From: Tetrahymena thermophila SB210 | Lineage: Eukaryota > Ciliophora > Oligohymenophorea > Hymenostomatida > Tetrahymenidae | Length of the DNA stretch: 64,000 nt | Assembly: GCF_000189635.1 (NCBI RefSeq) | Contig: NW_002476361.1 | Coordinates: 248,001 to 312,000 of the forward strand | Direction: 5' to 3' | In this document: piece by piece, positions 28,501 through 39,411 of the stretch | How positions within the stretch are numbered: the first letter of the stretch is position 1 | Layout: each line of letters opens with the position of its first letter | Translations under genes and position numbers: made by a program | Notes under the pieces: generated by a model | Databases searched by the model: none | What the model was told of the DNA's origin: nothing | What the model saw: only the letters and a program-made list of their open reading frames with translations

Positions 28501-31500
28501 CTGAGCCAGCTTTTTATATTTTTAAGGTGAAAACGATATAAATTTCATATCAATTATAAATTTAACTATTATTTTATTTTAATTAAATAGACTCCAAGTT
28601 TAAAAAATATGATACAGATTTAAGAGATATCAATAACATTCCCTAATCATTTTTCAAAAAACCTAGGAGATAATCTAAAATGCTATATATATTATTCAAA
28701 TAATGAGACACATAGATTTTCAATACACGATATTCTAAAATTAAAAGCAAAGCAAATTAGTGGATATTAAAATTTTATTTAATTGCCTTGCTCAATAAGT
28801 TATGATTTTACAATAAGTATTTTAAATATCATAAAAACTTTAAATTATATTTATTTTTTAAAATAATTAGCCCTCTCAAGCGTTGGAAGCTTTTATAATT
28901 AAAGCTTATTTGAATGGAACTACATAATGGTTTAAAATGTTTATAATCCTGGAAAATTCTATTTAGACACTTACAAGTAATCTTAATTTTTGAATTGAAA
29001 TAACAAACTTATTAAAAAATAATTTTAGAATTATTCACTCAAGTGATTAAGTTGCTTCTTGGGTTTTTGAAGATTATTTATACTATGAGATTAGCGATAT
29101 TGCTAAATAGCTTGATATTAAAAATATAGAATCTAAGATAAATAGTACAACTGTTCTATCACCTTACATTTTTGAAATTTACACTCTTTAGTAACTAAAA
29201 AAGAATACAGTTACAGCTATAATGATAGATTTACCAGATTAATATGATACTTCTCTTTAACCTTAAGATATTTCTTGTTACGGCTCAATAAGTTAAACAA
29301 TTAAAACAAACTGTAAGCTGTACAATAATATAATACTCTCTTGGTCAGAGATTACTAAAGTTGAGAATATTTTCCATTACCTATATATAGAATCGCTTAT
29401 AAATCCATCAATTAAAGATCCTTGCACTGATAAATAGTTTAAAAATTCAAATTTCAAAATATCTATACTTGATTTATCAACAAATGAAATTCTAGCAACT
29501 TCAGTAAATTAAATATTTTTTATTTATATTAACTCTTTATTGATTAAAATATATATAGAAACCTAATAAATAAACATGCTTAAAATACACAAAAGATTTT
29601 CTTTATATAAAAATTAATGGACCTAATAAATTAGTTAAAGGACTTTCATATTCGTTTAAGGTAAATTAATTACAATATTTTCTACTAAAAATCTTTATTG
29701 AACATATTTATAAAAAATAAATTCAACAAATTATTTAAAATAGGTGGAAATTGAGAGACCAGCAAATGTATTAAAGCTAATTCCCAAATATAACAATTTG
29801 TATTTTGATTTGATACCTAATATTTTGGTGTTTAAAGACTTTGACCTGCCATCAGAGATAAACTTCAAAATTTTAGTTAAAGAAAATGCTTAACTTGGCG
29901 CACAATCTATAAATTTCGATAAGATAGAAACAATCGAAGATTCATCATTCAAATCAGGAGATTAATACCAATTACCCCCAATATTAAAATTTGATATTGT
30001 TGAAAATTAGTCTATTGACTAAACACTAAAATATGTTTTCATTGAAGATTTTAAAGCTAATTCTGTTGGAGGTATAGTCACTGCATTTATAAATGTCCCA
30101 GAGCCTCCAGCCTAAAATATGTATCTTAATATAGATATTACAAATTCTAAAGTAAATATATTTTATAACCTCTAATTTTTAAATTAAAATCAATTTTATT
30201 ACTAATTAATTTTTAAATAAAAAATTTTTTTCCCACTCACTTATTGCCATCAAATAATAAAAAATTTAATTGAATAATAAAAATCATTTAAAATAAATTA
30301 TTAAATTTTTTAATTATTATGATGTGATTATATATTAATAATAAATTATAAGCTGTGAAATATGATATTTTTTTAACCTAAATCATATATAAAAAAAATT
30401 TTTACCAAATATTTTTTATTCAAAGTTACTTAAAATTTATGATTTTAAATAATTTTTAATTTAAAGAATAGTATTAATTATTTAATTTAAATTAAAATTT
30501 AGAATATTAAAGTATAACCGTCTAAGATTTTGATAACTCATCAAGAAAAAAATTATAATTTCACAATCTAATATTTATCAGAACAAGTAACTGTGCCTAT
30601 ACCATTTTACTTTTCTTTATAGTCAAATTAAAAAGTTATGCATTAACTTTTTCCTTCAGTTAAGTATTTGGTTATTACTAGTAACAATTAGCACTCAAAA
30701 AACAAAATAGCAAAATTAGAATTCATGAATAACATTCCTCATGAAAACTACTACAAAATTCATTTGGGAAAAAGTATTGACACTAATTTAATTTAAACAA
30801 GTGAGCTTTAACCTGAAATATTGTCTATAAAAATTGCATCTCTGTAATAAAATAAAGCAATTTTATATGTAATTACAAGTTAGCCTGGATCAATAAAGTA
30901 TTTAATTACTTATAAAAATTCCAAACCTCCACTTTCAGCTTAAGAGGTGTTCTCTTTTAATTATTCAGAAGGAATAATTATCAAAAAGGGTGAAGGTCAT
31001 ACTAAATAATACTTCACTGAAGCTACAGATTTTACAGCAGAAATAAAAATTGAAGAATTGAATTATTCTACATCTTACTAAATTTATGCAGTTTGTAATA
31101 ATGGGATGGGAATATCGAAGATAAAAAGCGCTAATTTTACTACTTCTTATTTATAAGCAGGAACTATTTTCCATGTAACTCTATCTAATAATTTAAATTC
31201 TTAAGATTTAATTAAATAACTTTCATAAGCCCTTAGAATAAAGCAAAATGATATGGCTTTATTAACATCAAAATAAATAATTAATAATTAAGGAGAAAGG
31301 TTAAAGAATGATTTATTCTCTTTTGAAATAGCTATTGCTCCTCAGTCTAATGGATTTAATATCAATGAATACCTTTAAAATATTACTCAAAGTAACCCAG
31401 AAACCTTCATAAGATTAATGAAAAACTATGTATAAGGATTTGAAACATATAGAGTAGAACCCTTTTCAAGAAAGTATATGAATGGAATGACTAAAATCAC

Positions 31501-32107
31501 TGATCTAAAACCAAAAATAGAAAGCGTCAGTTTTTACTCAGCAAACATTACTGTAAGATTGTGGGAAGAATCAATAATTTATGCAGTAGTGCTGGAAGAT
31601 TAAAATAACTTAAATATTACTTTACTTTCTTAACAAATAATTTTAGGCTTTGATTAACATAATAATCCAGTAAAAGAATTTTGGTCAGCAAAGTCTTATT
31701 CAAACTCAAGCAACTACAATTAAGCAAATCTACATTTCGATAATTTAAATGACGGTAAAAATTATACAGTATACATGACTGCAACTAATGTAATGCCTTA
31801 CCCTGAATAACTAAAATACTTACCTTTATAAGATAATCATGTGATGACATTTAAGTTTTTTACTCCATTCAATTATAGTAATAATATTTATTAATAAATC
31901 AATTTTTTAATTTAATTATTTATTAAAAATTTATTACAAATAGATTTAGATAACTGTCTTATGGTTGACTATTTAAAGGACGTAAATGCAGGTCTTTCAT
32001 AAATAATAGAAAAAAGATATGAAACAGAAAAGCAATTTGGATTTTGTAAATCTGTGAAAAAATTTACTAACTCTACTTAATAATTGATTGGATAATTCAA
32101 CTATTGA
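4540..32107 (+). CDS. Giant secreted modular protein, copy A (7342 aa, 40 exons)
   Basis: Ciliate-code gene with sole stop TGA at 32105-32107. The ATG at 4540 opens a signal peptide (MRQFILLFLTICKILED...) ending near IVIAQES. The mature protein is a chain of beta-rich modules, each with a strand like IxIxFP (RITFPEGF, HIEFPTL, VITFPINI, QIKLPPL), then a cysteine 20-40 residues on, then an IxIxNxxxxxGxxIxIxI stretch that often ends in NP. N-x-S/T sites are frequent. Residues about 6932-7285 contain two fibronectin-III-like folds around an SEA-like segment. No C-terminal membrane helix or GPI signal is visible, since the protein ends GQFNY. It is probably a very long extracellular or secretory-pathway protein such as an adhesin, matrix or surface-coat component. 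The family is not recognised. Its only close relative in the window is copy B. Exon coordinates are given in separate entries. Confidence 0.87.
7019..7819 (+). pseudogene. C-terminal fragment of a DDE_1 (pogo/Tigger-like) transposase
   Basis: One ciliate-code frame is open for 266 codons from ATG 7019 to TGA 7817-7819. Around residues 45-95 it reads KKGYIQPPTQEELQQW, then KSFKVCGISEALDGTED. This resembles the end of pogo-like transposases, where a KSFkxCGIsxxLDGxED motif follows the DDE domain. The rest is an acidic tail rich in E, D, N and Q. The DDE catalytic core and the N-terminal DNA-binding domain are absent, so this is the tail of a deleted transposase gene; whether it is still expressed is unknown. 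It sits inside intron 2 of giant gene copy A, on the same strand. The chosen ATG is merely the first in frame. The long intact frame is mildly surprising for dead DNA, but TGA is rare by chance here. Confidence 0.6.
7899..7930. repeat. 32-nt perfect hairpin at transposon right end
   Basis: TCGCCATTCGCCATT at 7899-7913 and AATGGCGAATGGCGA at 7916-7930 are exact reverse complements separated by two A residues. The sequence is far richer in G+C than its surroundings. It lies inside the transposon, 25 bp from its right end, and is built from the same GGCGAAT word that recurs at the left end. It is probably a transposase-binding or end-pairing structure. Confidence 0.8.
19052..32107 (+). other. 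Exon map of giant gene copy A, exons 21-40
   Basis: Exons: 19052-19469, 19537-19638, 19694-19891, 19970-20304, 20363-20623, 20678-20820, 20908-21294, 21347-22064, 22152-24982, 25168-25360, 25465-26178, 26241-26972, 27064-28526, 28591-28816, 28871-28976, 29029-29503, 29559-29660, 29744-30151, 30503-31877, 31944-32107. The coding sum with exons 1-20 is 22029 nt, an exact multiple of three. Exon 29 is unusually long (2831 nt). The donors after exons 26 (GTTTT), 28 (GTTAAT) and 33 (GTGAAA) are atypical. Exons 31-40 have no counterpart inside the window for checking, so their borders rest on frame and splice motifs alone. Confidence 0.75.
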
Positions 32108-32644
32108 GTTATATTAATAATTAAAATTTTTATGCTATTAATTTAGATTTTATTATTTGTAAGTTTATAATAACATATATTACATTTTATAAAAATTTTT
32201 TAAAAATTTAAAATAAAAACATATTTTTACATCAAAAATGTTATAAGATAATAATTATTTTAAAGAATATTCTAACTGTATAGTTTATGTTATTTTTTAC
32301 TAAAATTTTTGACAAAAATTAAAAAAAATATCTTTATTTTATTTAATAAAGATAATTATTATCTTCTTTACAAGTTTGAAAATTATGTTGATTTATTTAA
32401 TTATTAAAATAACCTAAATCCTCATTGATTAAAGCCAAAATTGGTATAAAAAAAAATATTTCTTAAAAAGTTTGACAAACAAATTGAATTATTTTTATTT
32501 TTTAAGAAATTCACAATTTCAAATTGATAAAATACAAATAATAATTTGTAATAAAAATATATATAATTTAAAATACAATTTTATATAATATAAAAATTAA
32601 AAAATTTATGGAAATTATTTTGTGTGGAATCTGTTACTAAAAAA
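32108..32644. other. Tail-to-tail intergenic region
   Basis: These 537 bp separate the stop codons of giant gene copy A (+) and the ZIP transporter (-). They hold AT-rich sequence with no frame worth reporting, and presumably contain both 3' untranslated regions and polyadenylation sites, which cannot be pinpointed. Confidence 0.6.
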
Positions 32645-33595
32645 TCAGCTATTAGTAGCTTATTCAATAAAATATAAGGAACTAATAAACCCAACTCCAA
32701 TTAAAAAGAAAAAGAATTTACATACTTAGTATCTGTTTTTATTAAATTCTTATGCTATAATTTCTTAGGTAGCTATGTAAATGAATGTTCCAGCACTGAT
32801 ACTCATAAGAATACCATTTATTAGATATCCATTTCCACTAAGTCCCCACCCTATGCATATTCCTAAAGGATTCATTGTAGATTGAATAATAACCATTATT
32901 GTAGCTCTATTTATATTCATTTTAGATTATTTCAAAGCTAATCCTAAGACCAAGCCTTCAGCCCATTTATGGACCAAAATAGCAAGGGTGATAGTTAAAC
33001 ACTTTGAGAAATCTTATTCTACACCTATTGCTAATCCCTCTAAAGTAGCATGAATACCTAAAGCTATTTAGAGAACAAAAGGTGTAATAATATTCGATTT
33101 ATTATTATCTTCTTAATTACTTAACGAAATATCTATTTCTTCAAAAACTTGTTTAATTTGGCTTTATTTTGATATGATTGTATCATCTTCTATTTCAAAA
33201 GGAAGAAGACAATTTTCATTAATTTGTTAGTCTTGTTATTAGCTCTCTAAATCATTTGAATTATTGTATTAGTGGTGATGATGATGTGTAAATTATTCTC
33301 CAATTATTTTCTCAATAAAAAGTAAAAATGAAATACTAATAACAGCTATAAACATTTAAAATGGGAAATGTTCTACTGAGTTGTAATATTTTTCAAAATC
33401 TTCTCCTGCTTCAGGAAGGATATGAATCAGGCCTATTGATATGAACAAACCTCCAGAAAATGCTGAAAAAATTGAAAGAATCTTTTTATTTTCCCTAAAT
33501 GATTTTACCCTTAGAGGTAAATTTCCCATAATAACAATTATGAGGAACATAATTACCATAGCTACAGATTTGACTATTATAGTGCCATCTATCAT
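32645..33595 (-). CDS. ZIP-family metal (zinc) transporter, 316 aa
   Basis: Single exon on the - strand, ATG at 33593-33595, TGA at 32645-32647, ciliate code. The product has the ZIP layout. The first three membrane segments lie at about residues 8-28, 42-60 and 80-97, with HILPEAG after segment 2. A variable cytoplasmic loop at about 100-170 begins with five consecutive histidines (104-108), a metal-binding feature of the family. The two signature helices follow, with HATLEG at 182-187 and HKWAEG at 209-214, whose His and Glu residues line the metal site. Further membrane segments run to the end at ATNS. Length and motif order fit an intact transporter moving Zn2+ or related divalent ions into the cytosol. 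Substrate and membrane cannot be decided from sequence. No start other than the first ATG is needed. Confidence 0.92.
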
Positions 33596-33742
33596 TTTGT
33601 TTTTTTGAATTAAATTAATACTAACTTTTATTTAAAAATAATTATTAGTATTTGCAAATCAAAAGTTATTGCATTTTTAAAATCAATCATTAGATATATC
33701 ATAGTTAATCATTCTAATAAAATTTTCATATCTATTTTGCTA

Positions 33743-34600
33743 TCATTAACCAACATCAGAATTGGTTATTTTAATTAATTAAGTGGTTTTTGTTTTCATG
33801 ACATCATCTAAAATAGATACAAAATAATCAACCATAACTTTTAAATTTTCTAGAACCATTTTTAGTATACAAAGTCTATTTTTCTCATAAAATCGTCTAC
33901 TATTTTGTCTTATTAAATTTATATTATCTTTAAAGTATTCATTTATGATCTTTTCTATAAAAATGAGTTTAGCTCAAAATATAAATTGTAAGAATTAATA
34001 TTTTCAATATTCAACTATTTCCAAATGTTTTATTTAAAAATTATTTTTGTCTGCAAAATATCTTTGAAAAGAATTTAATCCAATTTTGAACACAAAATAA
34101 AAGTAATCAGTTATATTTCTTTAAAATAATTAAGAAGGTACTCATGAAGTGGCTAATGAGTCACTCTTAAATTAATGTCTTTTTTAATATTTCGTTATTA
34201 AAATGCACAAAAAATAACAAATCATACCTATAAATCTAGTTACTAAGATAATTTATTTAATTGGTATGTTTTTTTTTGTAAAACAGAAATATAAGCTATG
34301 GAGTTTTTAAATTTTTTCCTCCAATTTAAGTTTTCCCTCATCTTTATGAATAGATATTATGAGAATTTCTTTAGTTCTTAAATAATGATTTTTTTATGAA
34401 ATCTATAAAAATTGATTAGATAATTTGATAAAACTATCGTCGTTGATTCTATTTTTACCATAAATTTTTGTTTGTATATCATCTGAAACATGTATCAATT
34501 TTATATTAGTTTTTAAAATTTCGTCACTTAGGTTTTTGAATATGTAAATTATTAGTAGATTTAGAAGATATTATTATCAAATCCTTGTAATATTATTCTT
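33743..34600 (-). pseudogene. Frame-broken coding remnant (or unresolved multi-exon gene)
   Basis: Three protein-like stretches follow one another in different frames on the - strand. The first runs from about 34570 to TGA at 34142-34144 (for example KNLSDEILKTNIKLIHVSDD, then SIHKDEGKLKLEEKIQ). The second spans about 34205-33965 (HEYLLNYFKEIQLITFILCS). The third runs from about 33960 to TGA at 33743-33745 (EKIINEYFKDNINLIRQNSR). Residue composition is clearly protein-like in each. Overlapping frames suggest frameshift decay, although an intron acceptor (TTTTTATAG) precedes the third piece, so splicing is not excluded. The family is not recognised. It lies head-adjacent to the ZIP gene on the same strand. 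Confidence 0.42.
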
Positions 34601-35164
34601 TTGTTTAATATTAAACCTCATTTAAAATGTATATAACTATTAAATTCCTTTCAAAATCAAATCAATAAAATAAAATTATTATTATTTAAAAAATTTTGGA
34701 GCTCAAACCTTTTTATATGATTTTTAAATTAAATTTATGATTTAAAATTTTATTTTTTATTTTTTAAAAAGTTTTATGAAAATAAATAGCGTTTCAAAAT
34801 ATATAAAATTTTTCTATACAGCTCTTAAAAATTCTAAATTTTAACCTCCTCCTCTCACCCGTCATTCCACCATTAGCTCTATGAAAACATTAAAAATACG
34901 CTAAACTCATACTATCATAGCAAAATATTTTGATAAATTTTTTTTTGATTATTCTACTTAACTCAAATGCTCTTACTTAGCAAAAAATAAAAAATTTAGA
35001 TTATAAATATTTATTTCTTAATTAAAGCTAAACAAATATTCTAATTAACAGCAAGCGATTTTCATATCACTAGTTTTTAATTAGGTGTTTGTTATATAAT
35101 AGCTTCCAGATTATCAAATTCATTATTCTAAAATACCATTTTTATTTCTTTTTCTTCTTAGAAT
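34601..35164. other. AT-rich intergenic region
   Basis: No gene or repeat of note is seen between the decayed frame on the left and the left edge of the first duplicated block. The only local oddity is a short C-rich patch near 34845-34870. Confidence 0.5.
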
Positions 35165-35700
35165 AAAAAATTAAAATTTTTAAGTTTTATTTTGCTTTCT
35201 AACTGAGTATGAGTTTAATTGAGAAAGAAAAAAATTAATAAATAAAGACATAAAATAATGAATAAGTATTTTAGTAAAAAATAAATTTCTTTTTTTATAT
35301 TTTTAAATCAAGTAAGTTATCTTGAACAATTTATTTGAAAATAGACACATCATTTTGAGAGAAATCTTAAAAAGATTAAAAACAGGTGATGGTAAAAAAA
35401 ATTAAAAATTTAACATTAATAATTAAAATATAAAAAAGTATCTTTTAAATATATTTTCTATTAAGTTAAAGAAATGGTATTTATTTGAAAGTTGATATTG
35501 TTTATTTTGTTTATTAACATTCATTTTCAGTTTTTTACATTTAAAATTGTATCCTCTCAGTTTGATTTTAATTATTTATATTTATATCAATCAATCAATT
35601 AATTAAAATACAAAATTTAATATTAAATAGTTTATCTTTAAAATATATTAATTATTATAGACTATTTTTTGCAAAATTTTAGCTCAATTGTAAAAATTAC

Positions 35701-36204
35701 TCACTCTTCCCAGCCATACTTCTTATAAACCATCACTTTTGCTTATTTTAATTTAGTTTATCTTAAAAGTGCATTCTGCGCCAAAGCCTTAGTTGGTTAT
35801 TTATTAGGATCTTCAAATAAGAGAGACCTATTAAACTTTTTATCAAACTCTTCTTTTGTGTAATCTCTTCCATTTACTTCTTTGAAGTAATTAATTCCAA
35901 CTAATTTTTCATAATCACTTAGCCTATTTTATTGTTAATTCTAATAATAGTGTTTCAAAGCCATCACTATTAAAGGAGCAAAACTTCCTACTACAGGTCC
36001 TAATATTACTAACTCAAATTTTTATTTGATTAGCAAGTAAAATATTTCTTGAATTAAAGCTCCTATCATCGCTCCTACAATACAATACTTTACAATATCA
36101 GAAAAAGTGTATTTGTTTTATTTTTCAGATTCAAGAGGTATTGATTAAGAACATATTAATTATAAATTATTTTAATTAAACTAATCTTCATGATAACTGT
36201 CCAT
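35701..36204 (-). CDS. Small two-pass membrane protein with J-like domain lacking HPD (block 1), 167 aa
   Basis: Single exon, ATG at 36202-36204 and TGA at 35701-35703. The N-terminus is polar and Gln-rich. Two hydrophobic segments follow at about 36-58 and 63-84, separated by KQKFE. The C-terminal 70 residues (DYEKLVGINYFKE..., YTKEEFDKKFNRSLLF, then a basic helix ending KKYGWEE) align with the J-like C-terminus of the divergent + gene in the same block. The HPD of the J motif is replaced by DPN at residues 132-134, so it should not stimulate an Hsp70 ATPase on its own. Proteins that pair an active J with a degenerate J (as Pam18/Pam16 do) are a known precedent; a similar role here is inference. 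Its promoter region is shared with the + gene. Confidence 0.8.
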
Positions 36205-37478
36205 TTCTCTATAAAAAAAATTTTTTATTTACTATAATTTATTAACATTTTTAAGTATTTTAAACTATTTTATATATAACTTAAAATTTTATCTAACTTC
36301 AGTTGGTAATTAAATATATTAGTTAATAATTAATTTACTTTTTAGATTATTGCTCTTTCATATTTTGCCCATTAAGATACATATTATCCATTTTCTGTAA
36401 ATAATTATTCAATTTTTATTTTTTTAAAAAGTTTAATATATAATTTAATTATAAAAAAAGTGAATTATGATTAATTAATTTAAAATCAATTTTTACTTTA
36501 TATCTAAACTAATTTTTAAGAACAATTTCAATAAATATATTTTTTTCAAAACACTTTTAATAAAATAGATTTTTTGATAATACTTTTATCTATCAATAAT
36601 AATTTTTTTTTTAAAGGTTATTAAATTATTAAGTAAATAATAAAGTGAATTATGATTATTTTATTTAAAATCGATCTTTACTTTAAATATAAACTAATTT
36701 TTAAAAACACTTTTAATAAATATATTTTTTCAAAACACTTTTATTAATAGATTTATTTATAATTATTTGTTTTTTCTATAAATAATTTTTTTGAAGGTTA
36801 TTAGAATATTTAACAAAAGTGAATTATTATTAAATCTAATTGGTCTTTACTTTAAATTTAAACTATTTTTTAAAAACACTTTTATTAATAATTATTTTAT
36901 AGCTTTTTGAAGGTTATTAGAATATTCAATTATAAACAAAAGTTAATTATTATTAATTAATTTAAATTAATCTCTACTTTATATTTAAACTAATTTTTAA
37001 AAACACTTTTAATAAATATATTTTTTCAAATTGCTTTTATTAAATATATTTATTGGTAATTATTTTATTTTATTTAACTATAAATAGGCTTTCGCATCAA
37101 CAAATAATAAAGATAAATATCTTATTTATATCATAAATTTCAAAGTAAAAAAAATCAGCATTTTGAAAAATTTGGTCCTTAATTAATTTTAAAAATGAAA
37201 TATTATTTAATAAAAAATACTCTGAATTATAAATTAATTTAAAAATAAAAGTATTTTTATTTTATTCTTTTAAATTTGATTGATAAACTATTTCAATTAA
37301 ATTCTTTTATTGATAAATCTTTTAAAAATAAAAGTATCTATTTTAAATAATTTAAAATATTAATAAACAATTTAGTAATTATAGGTCTTTTTATCACTTT
37401 AGGACAATCAAAATAAAGATAATAATTTCATTAAAAAAAAAGAAATATAAAAATAAAAATAAATAAATAAGATTAAAG
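36205..37478. promoter_or_regulatory. Shared divergent promoter region with minisatellite (block 1)
   Basis: These 1274 bp lie between two divergent start codons. They contain about four units of an AT-rich minisatellite anchored on CTAATTTTTAAAAACACTTT, at about 36509, 36694, 36863 and 36990. Promoter motifs cannot be named. The 200 bp before the + gene, including ACTTTAGGACAATCAAAATAA near 37400, are well conserved with block 2. Confidence 0.6.
36480..37080. repeat. Minisatellite, about 4 units of 127-185 bp (block 1)
   Basis: Units share the order CTTTACTTTAAATTTAAACT, then TTTTTAAAAACACTTTTAAT, AAATATATTTTTTC, TTTTTTGAAGGTTATTAGAA, then AAAGTGAATTATTATTAA. Anchors lie at about 36509, 36694, 36863 and 36990, spaced 185, 169 and 127 bp. 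The same array with more units is in block 2, and the final interval is 127 bp in both. Confidence 0.75.
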
Positions 37479-38253
37479 ATGTAAAACATAAATATCCTCT
37501 TAATTAGTTTGGATGATCTTTTACAAGAAGAATCACAACAGACAGACTAAATATATTAAATTCTCTCTGAATTAGATAACTAATTGCTTCTTATATAAAA
37601 TGAAGACTATTTAAAATATGGATATTATTAATATTTAATAGCTGAAAAATGTGTGAATATGTTCACAAATATTAATGAAAATTATAAATCTAAATACAAA
37701 GGGCAATTAAATACTTTTAAATAACATTTTAATTAATATTAAAATAACTTTGTGTAATAAGTTAATAGGGATTTATCTTCTAAACAAATTTAAGAAATTG
37801 AAAACAAAACAAAAATTATAAGTTTAAGATCAGCTAGCTCTAGTATTATACCAACAGTAGGTAGTATACTAGGAGTAACTATTGCAGCATTAATATCACC
37901 TGCAGCAGCAGGAGCTATTGCTCTTGGAGGAGCTATTGTTCTTGGAGGAGGTTTAGGTGCTATAGCAGGAGGAATATGTAGCTATTTTGTACAAAAATAG
38001 TTAATAGATCCATATTATTTAGATAATATAACANNNNNNNNNNNNNNNNNNNNNNNNNNNNNNNNNNNNNNNNNNNNNNNNNNNNNNNNNNNNNNNNNNN
38101 NNNNNNNNNNNNNNNNNNNNNNNNNNNNNNNNNTTATTAAATGAGCATCCTGACAAGCAAACAACTAATACTATGAGAGCAAATGCAAGACATAATATTT
38201 TTAAAATTTAATTGGCAAAAGAAACGATTTATAAACACAGGGGCTGGAATTGA
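37479..38253 (+). CDS. Gly-rich membrane protein with C-terminal J-like domain (block 1), interrupted by assembly gap
   Basis: ATG at 37479. 185 codons run in frame to the N-run, then 39 codons and TGA at 38251-38253. The N-terminal half is Gln/Asn/Tyr-rich and helical. A small-residue hydrophobic stretch (about 131-178, IAALISPAAAGAIALGG...) resembles a glycine-zipper membrane segment. After the gap the J-like end reads LLNEHPDKQTT and ends HRGWN. Compared with the block 2 copy it lacks about 95 residues between the coiled N-terminus and the hydrophobic segment but carries extra Gly/Ala residues inside that segment. The missing sequence should be about 105 bp by alignment, encoding the start of the J-like domain. 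Role by inference: membrane-tethered Hsp70 co-chaperone. Confidence 0.75.
38034..38133. other. Assembly gap (100 N)
   Basis: Exactly 100 N lie inside the + gene of block 1. The matching interval of block 2 is about 105 bp, a multiple of three, so the real gap is probably near 105 bp and in frame. Collapse between two near-identical blocks is a likely cause. Confidence 0.95.
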
Positions 38254-39411
38254 TGATTTGAAAATAAGCACAAAATATCAAACATTTATTTTGATTTTTT
38301 AAAAACTAATATTTTGTTTTAAAAATAATTTGGATGAATTTTTATTTATATCAATTTATATTTATTTGCAACTATTGGTAAGTTGATAATTTAGTATTGA
38401 CATATTTATTTTATATTTCAACTTAGTTTTTATTATCATTAAATTTTTTTATCTGCTTGTGACTAATTAATTTTAAATAGAAATATGGATCTATTTTTTA
38501 TTTGTGTAAATAGTTATCAAAATTTTATGTTGAAAAAATAAAAAGCCATTTTATATTCTTTCAAAATTTTAAAAGAATATTTATGTTTTTTAAATAGCTT
38601 TGCTTAACAACAAATAAATTTTGCTTAAAGTATTAAGATATTTAAAAATTAAGAGAAATGTTAAAATATATTGATCAGTATTTATTCAAATTAAAAAAAA
38701 TAAATTTATTTACTCATAATTTAATATTATACATATGTTTATGTCACTTTTGTACATTAAAAATATTATTTAAAGCTGTTTTATTTTAAGAGAAGTATGA
38801 GTTTATTAGGTATCGACCGTATATACGGTAAAACCCTATTATACGGCCGAACTGTATAAATTTCATGATAAGGTATACCCCAGACTCAAACTAAAAATTT
38901 TATTTATGCCCCGTGAGTCCATTGTCTCATTAATTATATTATATATTTTATAGCTTATTATAGTAGATAAATTTTGAAAAGATAACTAAAAATTAAAATT
39001 TTTAAGTTTTATTTTGCGTTCTACCTGAGTATTAGTTAAATTGAGATTAAAACTTAAAATAATGAATAAGTATTTTAGTAAAAAATAAATTTCTCTTTTT
39101 ATATTTTTAAATCAAGTTAGTTATTTTAAGTGAAAATTCTGAAAATATTAATAACATGTGATGGTAAAAAATTAAAATTAAGCATTAATAATTAAAATAT
39201 AAAAAATTATCTTTTAGATATATTTTCTATTAAGTTAAAGAATTAGTATTTATTTGAAAATTAATATTATTTATTAAAATTTTGATTTTAATTATTTATA
39301 TTTATATCTATCAATTAATCAAATTACAAAATTTAAAATAAAATAATTTATCTTTAAAATATATTATTATTTATTGTAGTTTTTTGCAGCACTTAAGCTT
39401 GTAAAAATTAC
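38254..39411. other. Tail-to-tail region containing the junction of the two duplicated blocks
   Basis: Bases up to about 38630 are the 3' flank of the + gene and match 42875-43314. Bases 38631-38987 are a spacer unique to the junction. From 38988 the second block begins. The spacer holds a G+C-richer patch with a palindrome, listed separately. No gene was found. Confidence 0.6.
38809..38940. other. G+C-richer island with 14-bp palindrome at the block junction
   Basis: ACCGTATATACGGT at 38816-38829 is a perfect palindrome. TATACGGCCG follows at 38854-38863, and CCCC-containing segments near 38878 and 38910. The patch is markedly richer in G+C than anything around it and does not occur at the outer edges of the blocks. 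It shares ACCGT with the transposon ends in this window but has no visible inverted partner. A tRNA fold was looked for and not found. Confidence 0.5.

Larger units (their letters stand above)
35165..38630. repeat. Tandem segmental duplication, block 1
   Basis: This block matches 38988-43314 in the same orientation over flanking DNA, both genes, the promoter minisatellite and the 3' regions. It contains the - gene 35701-36204 and the + gene 37479-38253, whose sequence is interrupted by an assembly gap. Block 1 is shorter mainly because it has fewer minisatellite units, no MITE and a shorter + gene. The edges were placed where clear resemblance stops and may be off by tens of bases. Confidence 0.8.

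Noticed and set aside
38809-38940. tRNA or other small RNA gene in the G+C-richer patch
   Set aside because: No cloverleaf could be formed and no consensus T-loop was found on either strand.
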